From: Gemmatimonas sp.
GTDB taxonomy: Bacteria; Gemmatimonadota; Gemmatimonadetes; Gemmatimonadales; Gemmatimonadaceae
Reading direction: 5' to 3'
NCBI GenBank assembly: GCA_011390885.1
Contig: JAABRO010000054.1
Span: 1-64,000 of the forward strand
Length of the DNA stretch: 64,000 nt
This document shows positions 53,002 to 63,873 of this stretch, piece after piece. The notes beneath the pieces were generated by a model that was given only the letters and a program-made list of their open reading frames with translations, did no database searches and was not told the DNA's origin. The number at the start of each line of letters is the position of its first letter. Position 1 is the first letter of the stretch. Position numbers and translations under genes: made by a program.

Positions 53002-53979
53002 ATGACCACTGCGTCTGCTGCTCTTCCGTCCCAGGACCGCGACACCACCGCGGTCCTCCTCAAGGCGGCCCTGATCTGCCTCGTGGCGCACTCGATCCTG
53101 AGTGCGTTTTCCGCCTTCGCGTTCGCCACGTTCCTCTCGCCGCCGCTTCCCGCGTGGCTGGCCACGCCCACCAATGCCAAGGCGTACGCCATCGGCTACC
53201 AGTGGGGCGGTCAGACCACCGTCGTGCTCGGCGCGCTCGCGGGCATTCTGCACGCCATGGGCCGCCTCGGCAGCCGCACGGCGCTGACGATCTTCGCCGT
53301 GAGCTTCACGGTCTCGCTGGGCTCGGAGCTGCTGGGCACGTACACCGGCCTGCCGTTCGGCGTGTACGGTTACACCAACCTGCTCGGCTACAAGATCCTG
53401 GATCTCGTGCCGTTCAACATCCCCACGAGCTGGTTCTTCATGCTGTACGCGTCGCTGGCCATCTGCGCGCGGCTGCTGCCGGCCAAGGATGACGCGACGT
53501 CCCGCTGGTGGTGGGCGCTCATGGCAGGCGTGGTGCTCACCGCGTGGGACGTGTCGATGGACCCCGCCATGGTGAAGACGCGCCACTGGATCTGGTCGAT
53601 CCCCGACCTGAGCGGCGAGTCGGCGTTCTCGCAGTTCATCGGGCGCGAGATGTTCTACGGCATGCCGCTCACGAACTGGATGGGCTGGCTGCTCACGGGC
53701 ATCATCGTGGCTCGTCTCATGCTGATCATCGTGCCGCCCACGCGCTGGGCGCGCGATGTGGCGCCGAGCCGGTTCCCGCTCGTGCTCTACGGCGTGAATG
53801 GCCTGCTGCCGATCGCCATCTGCCTGCGGCAGGACATGCCCTGGGCGGGCGTGCTCGGCTTCATCGCCATGGCCATCCCGCTCGGGCTTGCGTGGCGCGC
53901 CGGTGCGCCGGCGGTTGCCCCCGCGCCCGCGCGCGGCGGGTCGCTCGACATGCGCAGCGTCGCCGTCGCCGGCGACTGA
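53002..53979 (+). CDS. cruF: Carotenoid biosynthesis membrane protein, CruF type (carotenoid 1',2'-hydratase)
   Basis: Integral membrane protein with about seven helices in 325 residues. FTVSLGSELLGTYTGLPFGVYGYT and the acidic stretch TAWDVSMDPAMVKTRHWIW, with GREMFYGMPLTNWMGW, are the conserved motifs of the DUF422/CruF family. The enzyme adds water to the psi end of carotenoids. It starts 24 bp after crtB. A bisanhydrobacterioruberin-type substrate is possible. Function is from family and context. Confidence 0.9.
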   Translation: MTTASAALPSQDRDTTAVLLKAALICLVAHSILSAFSAFAFATFLSPPLPAWLATPTNAKAYAIGYQWGGQTTVVLGALAGILHAMGRLGSRTALTIFAVSFTVSLGSELLGTYTGLPFGVYGYTNLLGYKILDLVPFNIPTSWFFMLYASLAICARLLPAKDDATSRWWWALMAGVVLTAWDVSMDPAMVKTRHWIWSIPDLSGESAFSQFIGREMFYGMPLTNWMGWLLTGIIVARLMLIIVPPTRWARDVAPSRFPLVLYGVNGLLPIAICLRQDMPWAGVLGFIAMAIPLGLAWRAGAPAVAPAPARGGSLDMRSVAVAGD

Positions 53980-54048
53980 CGCCGATCGGCGCGCGGCCCC
54001 GAGGTCCATGCCTCGCCGCCGCGCGCCGTTCTCCACCACGACATCGCC

Positions 54049-54327
54049 ATGGGTGACTTCGCCGCGTTCGTCGCCTCACCACCGTTCCTGCTTGCCGTGA
54101 TGGCAGCGGTGGTGCTCGAAGCGGGCGCGCTCGTCGTGTGGCACCGGCGGACCGGACGCGGACCGCGCCCGGCGCTGGTGTGCTCGTTTCTGGGAGCCGG
54201 CCTCGCGTTCCTGGCGGCGTTGTACACGTTGCGGGCACACGACGCGCCGTCCGTGGCGTTTCTCCTCGCGCTGACGTCGGCGCTCGTTTTCCACGTGTGG
54301 CACCTCGCGCTCATCGCGCGGCGCTGA
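54049..54327 (+). CDS. Small three-helix membrane protein in the carotenoid block
   Basis: 92 residues with three hydrophobic segments (about 8-28, 42-62 and 66-88). No family is recognised. A basic stretch (HRRTGRGPRP) lies between helices 1 and 2. It sits between cruF and crtI, with 69 and 28 bp gaps, on the same strand, so it is probably cotranscribed. It could help anchor or assemble the pigment enzymes, but that is only position. Confidence 0.75.
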   Translation: MGDFAAFVASPPFLLAVMAAVVLEAGALVVWHRRTGRGPRPALVCSFLGAGLAFLAALYTLRAHDAPSVAFLLALTSALVFHVWHLALIARR

Positions 54328-54355
54328 CGCGTGTCATCTCCAGCATTCGCCTGAC

Positions 54356-55876
54356 ATGCGCATTCTCGTCATCGGCAGCGGCTTCGGCGGACTTGCCGCC
54401 GCCATCCGGTTGCAGGCCCAGGGGCACGACGTCACGATCGTCGAAAAGCTCGACAAGCCGGGCGGCCGCGCCTACGTGTTCGAGCAGGACGGCTTCACCT
54501 TCGACGCCGGCCCCACGATCATCACCGCCCCGTGGCTGCTGCACGACCTGTTCGAACTGTGCGGCGCGCGCACGAGCGACTACGTCGACCTCAAGCTGCT
54601 CGACCCTTTCTACAACATTCGGTTCGAGGACGGCAGCGTCTTCCACTACAACGGGGATCCCGAGCACCTGCGCCGCGAGGTGGGCCGGTTCAACCCCGAT
54701 GACGTGGCCGGCTACGACCGGTTCGTGGGCCGCACGCGCGAGATCTTCAAGACGGGCATGGCGCTCATCGACAAGCCGTTCCCCACGTACGCGTCGATGC
54801 TGAAGGTGCTCCCCGACCTCGTGCGGCTGCGCGCCGACCAGAGCGTGGCCGCCTACGCGTCGAAGTTCGTGCGCGACGAGCGACTGCGGCAGGTGTTCAG
54901 CTTCCACCCGCTGCTCGTGGGCGGCAATCCGTTCTCGTCGTCGTCGATCTACGCGCTCATCCACACGCTCGAGCGCGAGTGGGGCGTGTGGTTCGCCATG
55001 GGGGGCACGGGGGCGCTCGTGAAGGCGCTGGTGCGCCTGTTCACGGACATCGGCGGCACGATCCGCTACGACAGCGAAGTCGCGTCGATCGACGTGGACC
55101 GCGCCACGAAGAAGGCCACCGGGGTCACGCTGGCCGACGGTGAACGGATCACCGCCGATGCGGTCGTCTCCAACGGTGACACCGCGCAGACCTACCGCCA
55201 GCTCGTGCCGGCGTGGGCGCGCCCGCGCATGACCGACAAGCGCATCGAGAAGTACGACTACTCCATGTCGCTGTTCGTGATCTACTTCGGCACGAACCGG
55301 CAGTACGACAACGTGGCGCACCACGAGATCATCATGGGCCCGCGCTACAAGGCCCTGCTCGAGGACATCTTCGAGCGGAAGCTGCTCGCCGACGACTTCT
55401 CGCTGTACCTGCACCGCCCCACGGCCACCGACCCGTCGCTCGCGCCGGCCGGCCACGACTGCTGGTACGTGCTCTCGCCGGTGCCGCACCTCGGCGGCGA
55501 GGTGGACTGGGAGCGCGTGGGCGACCGGTACCGCGACCGCATCATGTCGTACCTCGAGGAGCGCTACCTGCCCGACCTGCGTCAGCACATCGTGACGGAG
55601 CGTCGCGTCGACCCGCGCTACTTCCGCGATTCGCTCAACAGCTACCTTGGCAGCGCGTTCTCGGTGCAGCCCACGCTCTTCCAGTCCGCGTACTGGCGTC
55701 CGCACAACCAGGATCGGGACATCCCGAACCTCTACCTCTGCGGCGCCGGCACGCACCCGGGCGCCGGCCTGCCCGGCGTCATCAGCTCGGGCAAGATCGT
55801 GGCCGACACGATCGGGCCCGCGGCGGGTCGCCGCGGTCGCACCGTGAGCGGTCGCGAGGTCGCCGCCGCCCGCTGA
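54356..55876 (+). CDS. crtI: Phytoene desaturase family oxidoreductase CrtI
   Basis: FAD-dependent desaturation of phytoene toward lycopene or a related product. 506 residues. The dinucleotide motif VIGSGFGGLAAAIRL is at 5-19, followed by EKLDKPGGRAYVFEQDGFTFDAGPTI. The C-terminal FAD motif is LYLCGAGTHPGAGLPGVISSGKI. All are diagnostic for CrtI. A CrtD-like 3,4-desaturase or a ketolase of this family is the alternative. It is the last gene of the carotenoid block and a strong hairpin follows. Confidence 0.92.
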   Translation: MRILVIGSGFGGLAAAIRLQAQGHDVTIVEKLDKPGGRAYVFEQDGFTFDAGPTIITAPWLLHDLFELCGARTSDYVDLKLLDPFYNIRFEDGSVFHYNGDPEHLRREVGRFNPDDVAGYDRFVGRTREIFKTGMALIDKPFPTYASMLKVLPDLVRLRADQSVAAYASKFVRDERLRQVFSFHPLLVGGNPFSSSSIYALIHTLEREWGVWFAMGGTGALVKALVRLFTDIGGTIRYDSEVASIDVDRATKKATGVTLADGERITADAVVSNGDTAQTYRQLVPAWARPRMTDKRIEKYDYSMSLFVIYFGTNRQYDNVAHHEIIMGPRYKALLEDIFERKLLADDFSLYLHRPTATDPSLAPAGHDCWYVLSPVPHLGGEVDWERVGDRYRDRIMSYLEERYLPDLRQHIVTERRVDPRYFRDSLNSYLGSAFSVQPTLFQSAYWRPHNQDRDIPNLYLCGAGTHPGAGLPGVISSGKIVADTIGPAAGRRGRTVSGREVAAAR

Positions 55877-55909
55877 GCCAGCGCCCGGAATCGGCCGACG
55901 GCGTGCGCG

Positions 55910-55946
55910 TCGGGCCGGGGGACCCGCTCGGGGTCTCCCGGCCCGA
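55910..55946 (+). terminator. Hairpin after crtI
   Basis: A 16-bp stem (55910-55925 with 55931-55946) with one G-T pair and a 5-base loop lies 33 bp after the crtI stop. A T-poor tail follows. TATCAT at 55974-55979 could then serve as the -10 box of the trigger-factor gene. Confidence 0.65.
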
Positions 55947-56015
55947 TGTCTGTGCCCCACCGGCCCAACCGAGTATCATTCAGGATTACCTCATCCTGTG
56001 TCCCTACCAGTTCCC

Positions 56016-57257
56016 ATGACGATCACCATCACGCCGACCGAGACCACGGGCGTTTCGCGCCGACTGCAGGTCGCCGTCCCCGCCGAGACGGTCTCGGCCG
56101 CCGAAGACAAGGCCGCGCGCAAGTACGCCGGCAAGGTGCGCCTCCCCGGCTTCCGCGAGGGCAAGGCCCCGGCCGCCGTCGTGCGCAAGAAGTTCGCCGA
56201 GGCGATCCGCCAGGAAGCGCTCGAGGCGCTGGTCAACGACGCCTTCAAGCAGGCGGTCGACGACTCGATCAAGCTGGCCGCTCAGCCGCACGTGCACGAC
56301 CTCAAGTTCGAGCCCGGCGCCGACCTCACCTTCGAGATCCATTTCGAGGTGCGCCCCGAGATCACGCTCGAGAAGGTCGAGGGCTTCGCGCTCACGCGGA
56401 AGGAAGCGGCCGTCACCGACGACGCGCTCACCGAACAGCTCGAGCGGCTGCGCGAACAGCGCGCCGACTGGACGCCGGTCACCGAGAAGGCCCTCCCGGG
56501 CGACATGGTCACCGTGCTGCTCGCCACCTCGGAGCCGGATGGCTCCATGCCCGAGGGGCGCGAGTACAAGCTCACGCTCGGCGGCGGACAGGCGATCCCC
56601 GGCATCGAGGAGCTCATCATGGAAGTGACGCCCGGCGAGACCGCCGAGCGTCCCGTGAAGTGGCCCGACGACTTCCCCGACGAGAGCCAGCGCGGCGTGG
56701 CCAAGCTCACGCGCGTCACGCTCGTGGACGTCAAGCGCAAGCTGCTCCCGGAGCTCGACGATGCGTTCGCGCGCGAACTCGGCGACTTCGAGACCGTCGA
56801 CGCGCTCCGCGACGCGGTGCGCACCGACATGGGTGCCCACGCCACGCGTGAGGCCGACGCGGAACTCCGCGCGCAGCTCATGGAGCAGATCCTGGAGGCC
56901 AACCCGTTCGAGGTGCCCGGCGCGTGGGTGCGCCAGCTCATCGAGGGCTACGCCCGCATGTACCAGATCCCGGAGGAGGAGCTGCCGCGCTTCGCCGAGG
57001 AGTTCCGCCCGATGGCCGTGCGGCAGGTGCAGCGCGACGTGGTGATCGACACGCTGGCCGAGCGCGAGTCGCTCAAGGCCTCGGAGTCGGACATCGACGC
57101 CCGCATCGAAGAGATGGCGAAGGCCCGGAACGTGGACCCCGGGCAGGTGTACGCGCAGCTCCAGAAGGGCGGCCGTCTCCCCGAGATCGAGCGGGAGCTG
57201 ACCGAAGAACGTGTGTTCACCTGGCTTCTCGAACGCAATACCGTGACCGCGGGCTGA
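56016..57257 (+). CDS. tig: Trigger factor
   Basis: Ribosome-associated chaperone and prolyl isomerase, 413 residues from ATG 56016. The ribosome-binding loop is in RLPGFREGKAPAAVVRKKF. An FKBP-like domain spans about 150-235 (PGDMVTVLLATSEPDG), and the helical C domain follows. GTG 55998 is an alternative start. It is followed by clpP and clpX, the classical tig-clpPX order. Confidence 0.95.
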   Translation: MTITITPTETTGVSRRLQVAVPAETVSAAEDKAARKYAGKVRLPGFREGKAPAAVVRKKFAEAIRQEALEALVNDAFKQAVDDSIKLAAQPHVHDLKFEPGADLTFEIHFEVRPEITLEKVEGFALTRKEAAVTDDALTEQLERLREQRADWTPVTEKALPGDMVTVLLATSEPDGSMPEGREYKLTLGGGQAIPGIEELIMEVTPGETAERPVKWPDDFPDESQRGVAKLTRVTLVDVKRKLLPELDDAFARELGDFETVDALRDAVRTDMGAHATREADAELRAQLMEQILEANPFEVPGAWVRQLIEGYARMYQIPEEELPRFAEEFRPMAVRQVQRDVVIDTLAERESLKASESDIDARIEEMAKARNVDPGQVYAQLQKGGRLPEIERELTEERVFTWLLERNTVTAG

Positions 57258-57284
57258 CGCCTGCCACACCCCCGTTACGCGCCC

Positions 57285-57899
57285 ATGGCCACCATCTACA
57301 CGCCGTACATCATCGAACGCTCGTCCCGCGGTGAGCGGTCGTACGACATCTTCTCGCGGTTGCTCATGGACCGCATCGTCTTCCTCGGCACGCCGATCAA
57401 CGACGATGTGGCCAACGTGATCATCGCGCAGCTGCTGTTCCTGTACGCCGACAACCCGGACAAGCCCATCAACCTGTACATCAACTCGCCGGGCGGCAGC
57501 GTCTCGGCGGGCATGGCCATCTACGACACGATGCAGTTCATCAAGTCGCCCGTGCACACCACGTGCATGGGAATGGCCGCCAGCATGGGTGCCTTCCTGC
57601 TCTGCTCCGGCGCCGCCGGCAAGCGCAGCGCCCTGCCGCACGCGCGCATCATGATCCACCAGCCGCACCAGTCCGGCGGCGGCGGTCAGGCCAGCGACAT
57701 CGAGATCCAGGCCAAGGAAATCCTGTATCTCAAGGCCAAGATGAACGAACTCATGGCCAAGCACACCAACCGCCCCATCGAGCAGATCGAACGCGACACC
57801 GATCGCGACCGGTACATGTCGTCGGAGGAGGCCAAGCTGTACGGACTCATCGACAACGTGATCACCACTGAGGCGGATCTGGCGGTCGCCGCCAAGTAA
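57285..57899 (+). CDS. clpP: ATP-dependent Clp protease proteolytic subunit ClpP
   Basis: Serine peptidase that forms the 14-mer chamber used by ClpX. 204 residues. The catalytic triad is Ser100 in [11 protein letters not shown], His125 in MIHQP and an Asp in [10 protein letters not shown] (about 171). The N-terminal axial-loop region begins [20 protein letters not shown]. It starts 27 bp after tig. Confidence 0.97.
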   Translation: MATIYTPYIIERSSRGERSYDIFSRLLMDRIVFLGTPINDDVANVIIAQLLFLYADNPDKPINLYINSPGGSVSAGMAIYDTMQFIKSPVHTTCMGMAASMGAFLLCSGAAGKRSALPHARIMIHQPHQSGGGGQASDIEIQAKEILYLKAKMNELMAKHTNRPIEQIERDTDRDRYMSSEEAKLYGLIDNVITTEADLAVAAK

Positions 57900-57921
57900 T
57901 CGCGCGTTCCCTGCGCACACG

Positions 57922-57948
57922 ACGGCCGTCCCCACCCGGGGCGGCCGT
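57922..57948 (+). terminator. Hairpin between clpP and clpX
   Basis: A 7-bp outer stem and a 4-bp inner stem, with one bulged base, lie 22 bp after the clpP stop. A TGTCGTTT tract follows. It is a weak terminator; clpX may have its own promoter in the remaining 180 bp. Confidence 0.5.
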
Positions 57949-58127
57949 TGTCGTTTGGGACACCCGACGTACCCGGGGGTACCACGAGGCTACGCTTCCC
58001 GGGCGCGCCTGCCGAGACTCCCAGCGAGCCCCGGACCGGCCGCGTTCGCTTGACCCTGCGCCACCGCCGGGGTTAGTTCATATCCGTAACGGGGGTTCCC
58101 CCCGCTCCCCGTCTCCTGCTCGCCGAC

Positions 58128-59395
<1,268 letters not shown>

Positions 59396-59399
<4 letters not shown>

Positions 59400-61858
59400 C
59401 CGCTCGCCCTGCCCCGCGCTCCGGTCCCCGACCGACGCGGTATCCCGTTCTGCCGCTCCGGGATGTCGTGATGTTTCCGCACGTCGCCATGCCGCTGCTC
59501 GTGGGACGGGCGCGCTCGCTGGCGGCGGTCACGGCGGCGTCCGAGGGAACGCGCGACCTGCTGCTCGTCTCGCAACGGAACCCGGAAGAGCAGCATCCCA
59601 CGTCCGGCACGCTGCACCGCGTGGGCGTGGTGGCGCGCATCCAGCAGGTCACACGCCTCCCCAACGGCACCACGCGCATCCTCGTGGACGCGCGCGAGCG
59701 CGTGCACATCAAGCGATTCAGCATGCCGCGCGTGGGCGAGGACACCGAACCGGCCACGGTCGCACGCTCGGCCTCCGCCGCCATCGTGGCCGCGACGCAG
59801 CCGTTTCCGCTCGACCTGTCCGACGTGCCCGCGGCCACGCTCGTGCGGCTCCGGCACACGCTGTCGCTCTTCGAGGAGTACGCCGGACTGCAGCGACGGG
59901 TGCCCGCCGAGATCGTGGGCGTGCTGCAGGCGCTCGACGATCCGGAACGGCTCGTGTTCGGCATCGCGGCGCACCTGCAGATCCCGCTCGAGGCGCGACA
60001 GGAGCTGCTCGCCATGCCGTCGCTGGGGACGCTGGTGGACCGTCTCACGCACGTGCTCGTGACCGAGCTCGAGCTGCTGCGCCTCGAGCGACGCATCGAC
60101 GAGCAGGTGCGTGGCTCGCTCTTCCAGAACCAGCGCGAGTTCTTCCTGCAGGAGCAACTCAAGGCGATCCACCGCGAGCTGGGGCACGACGAGGGGGACG
60201 AGTTCGAGGAGCTGGACGCCAAGCTCAAGGCACGCGGGCTTCCGGAGGCCGTCGAAGTGCGCGCCTCGCGCGAACTGCGCCGGCTGCGCAAGCTCTCGCC
60301 CATGTCGCCGGAGGCGGCCGTCTCGCGCAGCTGGCTCGACTGGATCGCTGCGCTCCCGTGGCACGAGCGCTCTGCCGACACGCTCGACATCCACACCGCG
60401 CACGACGTGCTCGAGGCCGACCATCACGGCCTCACCGACGTGAAGGAACGCATCCTCGACCACATCGCGGTGCTCTCACGCGTGGGCACGGTGCGCGGCC
60501 CCATCCTGTGCCTCGTCGGCCCGCCCGGCGTGGGCAAGACGTCGCTGGCGCGCAGCATCGCGCGCGCGATGGGACGCACCTTCGAGCGCCTCTCGCTCGG
60601 CGGGGTGCGCGACGAAGCCGAGATCCGTGGGCATCGGCGTACCTACGTGGGCGCGCTCCCCGGTCGCATCATCCAGGCCATGCGCCGCGCCGAGGTCGTC
60701 AATCCGGTGCTCCTGCTCGACGAGTTGGACAAGCTGGGCAGCGACTGGCGAGGCGATCCGGCGGCCGCGCTGCTCGAGGTGCTCGACCCCGAACAGCATC
60801 GCGCCTTCGCCGACCACTACCTCGAAGTGGATTACGACCTCTCGCAGGTGCTGTTCATCACGACGGCGAACTCGCTGCAGGGCATTCCGGAGGCGCTGCG
60901 CGACCGGCTCGAGATCGTGCGCCTGCCCGGCTACCTGGAGCCCGAAAAGGTGGCGATCGCCACGCGCTACCTGCTGCCCCGCCAGCTCGAGGCCCATGGC
61001 CTCGCGGCAGGCGACGTGCAGCTGCGCGAGGACGTGCTGGTCACCATGCTGCGCGGCTGGACGCGGGAAGCGGGCGTGCGCGACCTCGAGCGCCGCATCG
61101 CCCGCCTCGTGCGCAAGATCACGCGCGCCGTGACCGAGCGCGGTGACGCGGCGCTCCCCATCACGGTGACGACGGACGACCTCACGGAGTGGCTGGGCGT
61201 CGCGCCGTACGACCTCGAGGACGTGAGCACCGAGGATCGCGTGGGCGTGGCCAACGGCCTCGCCTACACCAGCGTCGGGGGCGAAGTGCTCGAGGTGGAG
61301 GTGAGCGTGGTCCCTGGCCGCGGTCGTCTGCAGCTCACGGGTACGCTTGGCGACGTGATGAAGGAATCGGCGTCGGCGGCGCTCACGTGGGTGCGCTCGC
61401 GCCTCGACGCCTTCGGCGTGGCCCCCGACCTGCTTCAGCGGCACGACCTGCACGTGCACGTGCCCGCCGGCGCGACGCCGAAGGATGGTCCGTCGGCCGG
61501 CATCGCCCTCGCCACCGCCATGGTGAGCGCCCTCACCGGTCGCGCAGTGCGCGGCGATGTGGCCATGACGGGCGAGGTGACACTGCGCGGACGCGTGCTT
61601 CCGATCGGTGGCGTGCGTGAAAAAGGTGTCGCCGCCCATCGGCAGCACATGCAGCGCGTGATCCTTCCCGCTGGCAACGCGCGTGACCTCACCGAACTGC
61701 CGGACGACGCGCGCCGCGGCGTGGACTGGCACACCGTCCGGACCATGGACGAGGTGCTCGACCTCGCGCTCCGCCCAGCATCCAGCGCCGCGAGCGACAC
61801 CGCACCCTCCCGTCCCAAGCGATCCACTGCCCGTGCGCGCCCCGAGAAGTATGCCTGA
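59396..61858 (+). CDS. lon: ATP-dependent protease Lon, probable CTG start
   Basis: Cytosolic AAA+ protease, 820 residues from CTG 59396. The N-terminal substrate domain starts [19 protein letters not shown]. Walker A GPPGVGKT is at 375-382 and the catalytic dyad is Ser700 in KDGPSAG and Lys743 in VREKGV, 43 residues apart as in the enteric enzyme. No ATG, GTG or TTG occurs in frame between the end of clpX and the conserved N terminus. The CTG overlaps the clpX stop (CTGA), with GAAGG just upstream. The next in-frame starts (GTG 59468, ATG 59471) would remove the conserved first strand. Confidence 0.94.
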
Positions 61859-62510
61859 GACACCGTCGTCCGCCGATCCGCTCGTCATTCGCTCGCTCGA
61901 GTTCATCGGCCCGATGGCCGAAGCCGGCGGGTGGCGCCCGGACTCCCTGCTCCCCGAGATCGCCTTCGTGGGGCGCTCGAACGTGGGCAAGTCGTCGCTG
62001 CTCAACAAGCTGGTGCGCCGCAAGGCGTTCGCGCGCGTATCCAACACGCCGGGACGCACGCGCGAGATCAACTTCTTCAAGGTGAACGGCACCTTCGTGC
62101 TCGCCGACCTGCCGGGCTACGGCTACGCACGCATCTCGAAGGAGCGGAAGGCCGCGTGGCGGCCGCTGATCGAGGGATTCCTGCGCGACAGCCCGATGCT
62201 GCGCGGTGTGGTGCAGCTGCTCGATGTGCGGCACGACCCCACCGACGACGACCGCCACATGCTCGACTTTCTCGCCGACGTGGGCGTGCCCACGCTGGTG
62301 GTGTTCACCAAGGTGGACAAGCTGCGGCCGGCCGAGCGCGCGGAGCGCCTGCCGGCCCTGCTCGCCTCACTCGAACTCGAGGAGGAGCAGGCGCTCGTGT
62401 TCTCCGCGCGCACCGGCGAAGGGCGCGACGAGCTGGCCGAGGCCGTGGTCTCGCTGGTGACCGGACCCTCGTGGCGTGAGCCGGAGGGGTCGGCGGAGAC
62501 GGAGGCATGA
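61851..62510 (+). CDS. engB: Ribosome-biogenesis GTPase EngB (YsxC/YihA)
   Basis: GTPase for assembly of the large ribosomal subunit, 219 residues. G1 is GRSNVGKSS (41-49), G2 lies in [13 protein letters not shown]3 is DLPGYGYA and G4 is TKVDK. ATG 61851 overlaps the end of lon by 8 bp, and its own stop overlaps the following lipoprotein gene by 4 bp. lon-engB adjacency is common in bacteria. Confidence 0.96.
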   Translation: MPETPSSADPLVIRSLEFIGPMAEAGGWRPDSLLPEIAFVGRSNVGKSSLLNKLVRRKAFARVSNTPGRTREINFFKVNGTFVLADLPGYGYARISKERKAAWRPLIEGFLRDSPMLRGVVQLLDVRHDPTDDDRHMLDFLADVGVPTLVVFTKVDKLRPAERAERLPALLASLELEEEQALVFSARTGEGRDELAEAVVSLVTGPSWREPEGSAETEA

Positions 62511-63217
62511 GGCCCGCCGCGTGCAGTCGCACTCGGCCGCGTGCGGCGGCGCTCGGTGCGCTCGCGTGCCTCGTGGGCGCCGCCGGATGCGCGTCCATGC
62601 CGATCGGCGCGGAGGGCACCGCGACGACCTCCGCGCCCACCACGGCGCCGGCGATCGGCCAGGAAGCGCTGCTCGTGCCCGTCGGCTTCGGCACACTTCG
62701 CCAGGACGACATCGCGATCCGTCTGTCACTCGCCGGCGGCTTGCAGGTGCGCGCGGCCCCGCTCGACGAGTCGTTCATCCGACTGCTGTCGCCCGACTCG
62801 CACCGCGCCATGCGCGAGTTGATCGCCAGCAAGCAGCCGGACATCGACCGGCTGCAGCAGCGCGTGCGCATGCCGTCGTACTCGCTGTGGGTGGTGAACT
62901 TCTTCGCGCAGGAGCAGGGCGAGACGCGATTCAGTCCGCTGGAGATCGTGATCCGCAACGTGGGCCGTGACTTCCGGCCGATCGAGGTGTTTCCCATGAC
63001 GCCCGGCTTTGGCGAATACCGGCTGCGTCAGCGCGAGACCCAGTCCGCCGTGCTGGCCTTCGACGGGCTGCTCGACCCCAATCAGCCGCTGTCGATGATC
63101 GTGGAGACCACCGAGAGCAGCGGCTGGCAGGTCGTGCTGCAGCGCGTGGAGCGCGAGCGGGCGCTGGTGCGCTCGCGCGCGAACGCACCCTCGCGCCGGG
63201 ACACCGTCGGCGGCTGA
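62507..63217 (+). CDS. Lipoprotein of unknown function downstream of engB
   Basis: 236 residues with an Ala-rich signal and lipobox VGAAGC (Cys28). No family is recognised. The body is a beta-rich single domain with PVGFGTLRQDDIAIRLSLAGGLQVRA, then SYSLWVVNFFAQEQGETRFSPLEIVIRN and a Gln/Arg-rich C terminus. That pattern suggests an immunoglobulin-like or outer-membrane accessory fold. Its ATG overlaps the engB stop (ATGA), so it is coupled to the lon-engB unit. Confidence 0.83.
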   Translation: MRPAACSRTRPRAAALGALACLVGAAGCASMPIGAEGTATTSAPTTAPAIGQEALLVPVGFGTLRQDDIAIRLSLAGGLQVRAAPLDESFIRLLSPDSHRAMRELIASKQPDIDRLQQRVRMPSYSLWVVNFFAQEQGETRFSPLEIVIRNVGRDFRPIEVFPMTPGFGEYRLRQRETQSAVLAFDGLLDPNQPLSMIVETTESSGWQVVLQRVERERALVRSRANAPSRRDTVGG

Positions 63218-63226
63218 CCGACGCGT

Positions 63227-63265
63227 CGCGCATCGCGCACCGCGCATCGCGCATCGCGCACCGCG
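63227..63265 (+). repeat. Short tandem repeat, 7-bp unit
   Basis: Five full units CGCGCAT or CGCGCAC in the order T, C, T, T, C (last base), plus four bases. It lies between the lipoprotein stop and the end of the Nudix gene, in a convergent gap. It could form hairpin or slipped structures, and copy number may vary between strains. Confidence 0.85.
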
Positions 63266-63288
63266 GGGCACGCGCTGCCGGCCTCGGG

Positions 63289-63816
63289 TCAACGCACCCG
63301 CAGCACGTCCTCGGCCACGCCCGCGTCGCCCGATCGCAGCAGGTGCCCGATGTGCCCGAGCGCCTCACGCTCCCGCGGCCAGGTGACCGAACGCGACGCC
63401 ACCGGCATGGTGAGCCAGCGGCTGCGCACATGCTCCGGCCCGAGCACCACGGTCGGTGGCGGTCCGTCCTCCCCAACGATCGCCGCGAACACGATCGCGG
63501 TCTTGATGTCGCGGCCGGCGAGGTAGAAGGCGTTCACGGTGACGCAGTAGAGCCGCAGCACATCGAGGCCGGTCTCCTCGCGTACCTCGCGCACCGCGGC
63601 GTCCTCCGGACGCTCTGCCGGCTCGATCCGCCCGTGCACGAGTTCCCACGAGCCCGGGCAGCGCGCGGCGGCCCCGCGCTCCAGGAGCAGCACGCGCCAG
63701 CGGCGCCCCGCCCCCGCGTCGGCGCGCACGCGGCCCGGTGCACGCTCGCGATGCAGCACGCACACATCCACGACGTCGGGCGTGATCGGTGTTCGTCCGT
63801 CGATAGGAGTCCACAT
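63289..63816 (-). CDS. Nudix hydrolase
   Basis: Hydrolyses a nucleoside diphosphate linked to another group. 175 residues. The Nudix box GRIEPAERPEDAAVREVREETGLDV fits G-x5-E-x7-R-E-U-x-E-E-x-G-U. LLLERGAAARCPGSWELVHG before it is typical of NTP- or NDP-sugar-type hydrolases. Substrate is unknown. ATG 63816 follows a TAGCTT element by six bases, so the mRNA is probably leaderless. Confidence 0.92.
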   Translation of the reverse strand: MWTPIDGRTPITPDVVDVCVLHRERAPGRVRADAGAGRRWRVLLLERGAAARCPGSWELVHGRIEPAERPEDAAVREVREETGLDVLRLYCVTVNAFYLAGRDIKTAIVFAAIVGEDGPPPTVVLGPEHVRSRWLTMPVASRSVTWPREREALGHIGHLLRSGDAGVAEDVLRVR

Positions 63817-63828
63817 CCCGCCAAGCTA
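63817..63828 (-). promoter_or_regulatory. Leaderless -10 element of the Nudix gene
   Basis: TAGCTT on the minus strand (63823-63828), then six bases to the ATG at 63816. Confidence 0.5.
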
Positions 63829-63873
63829 GCCGCGGTGCTTGCCGAGCGGGGAGCGGGACGGCGAGTTTTGAAG

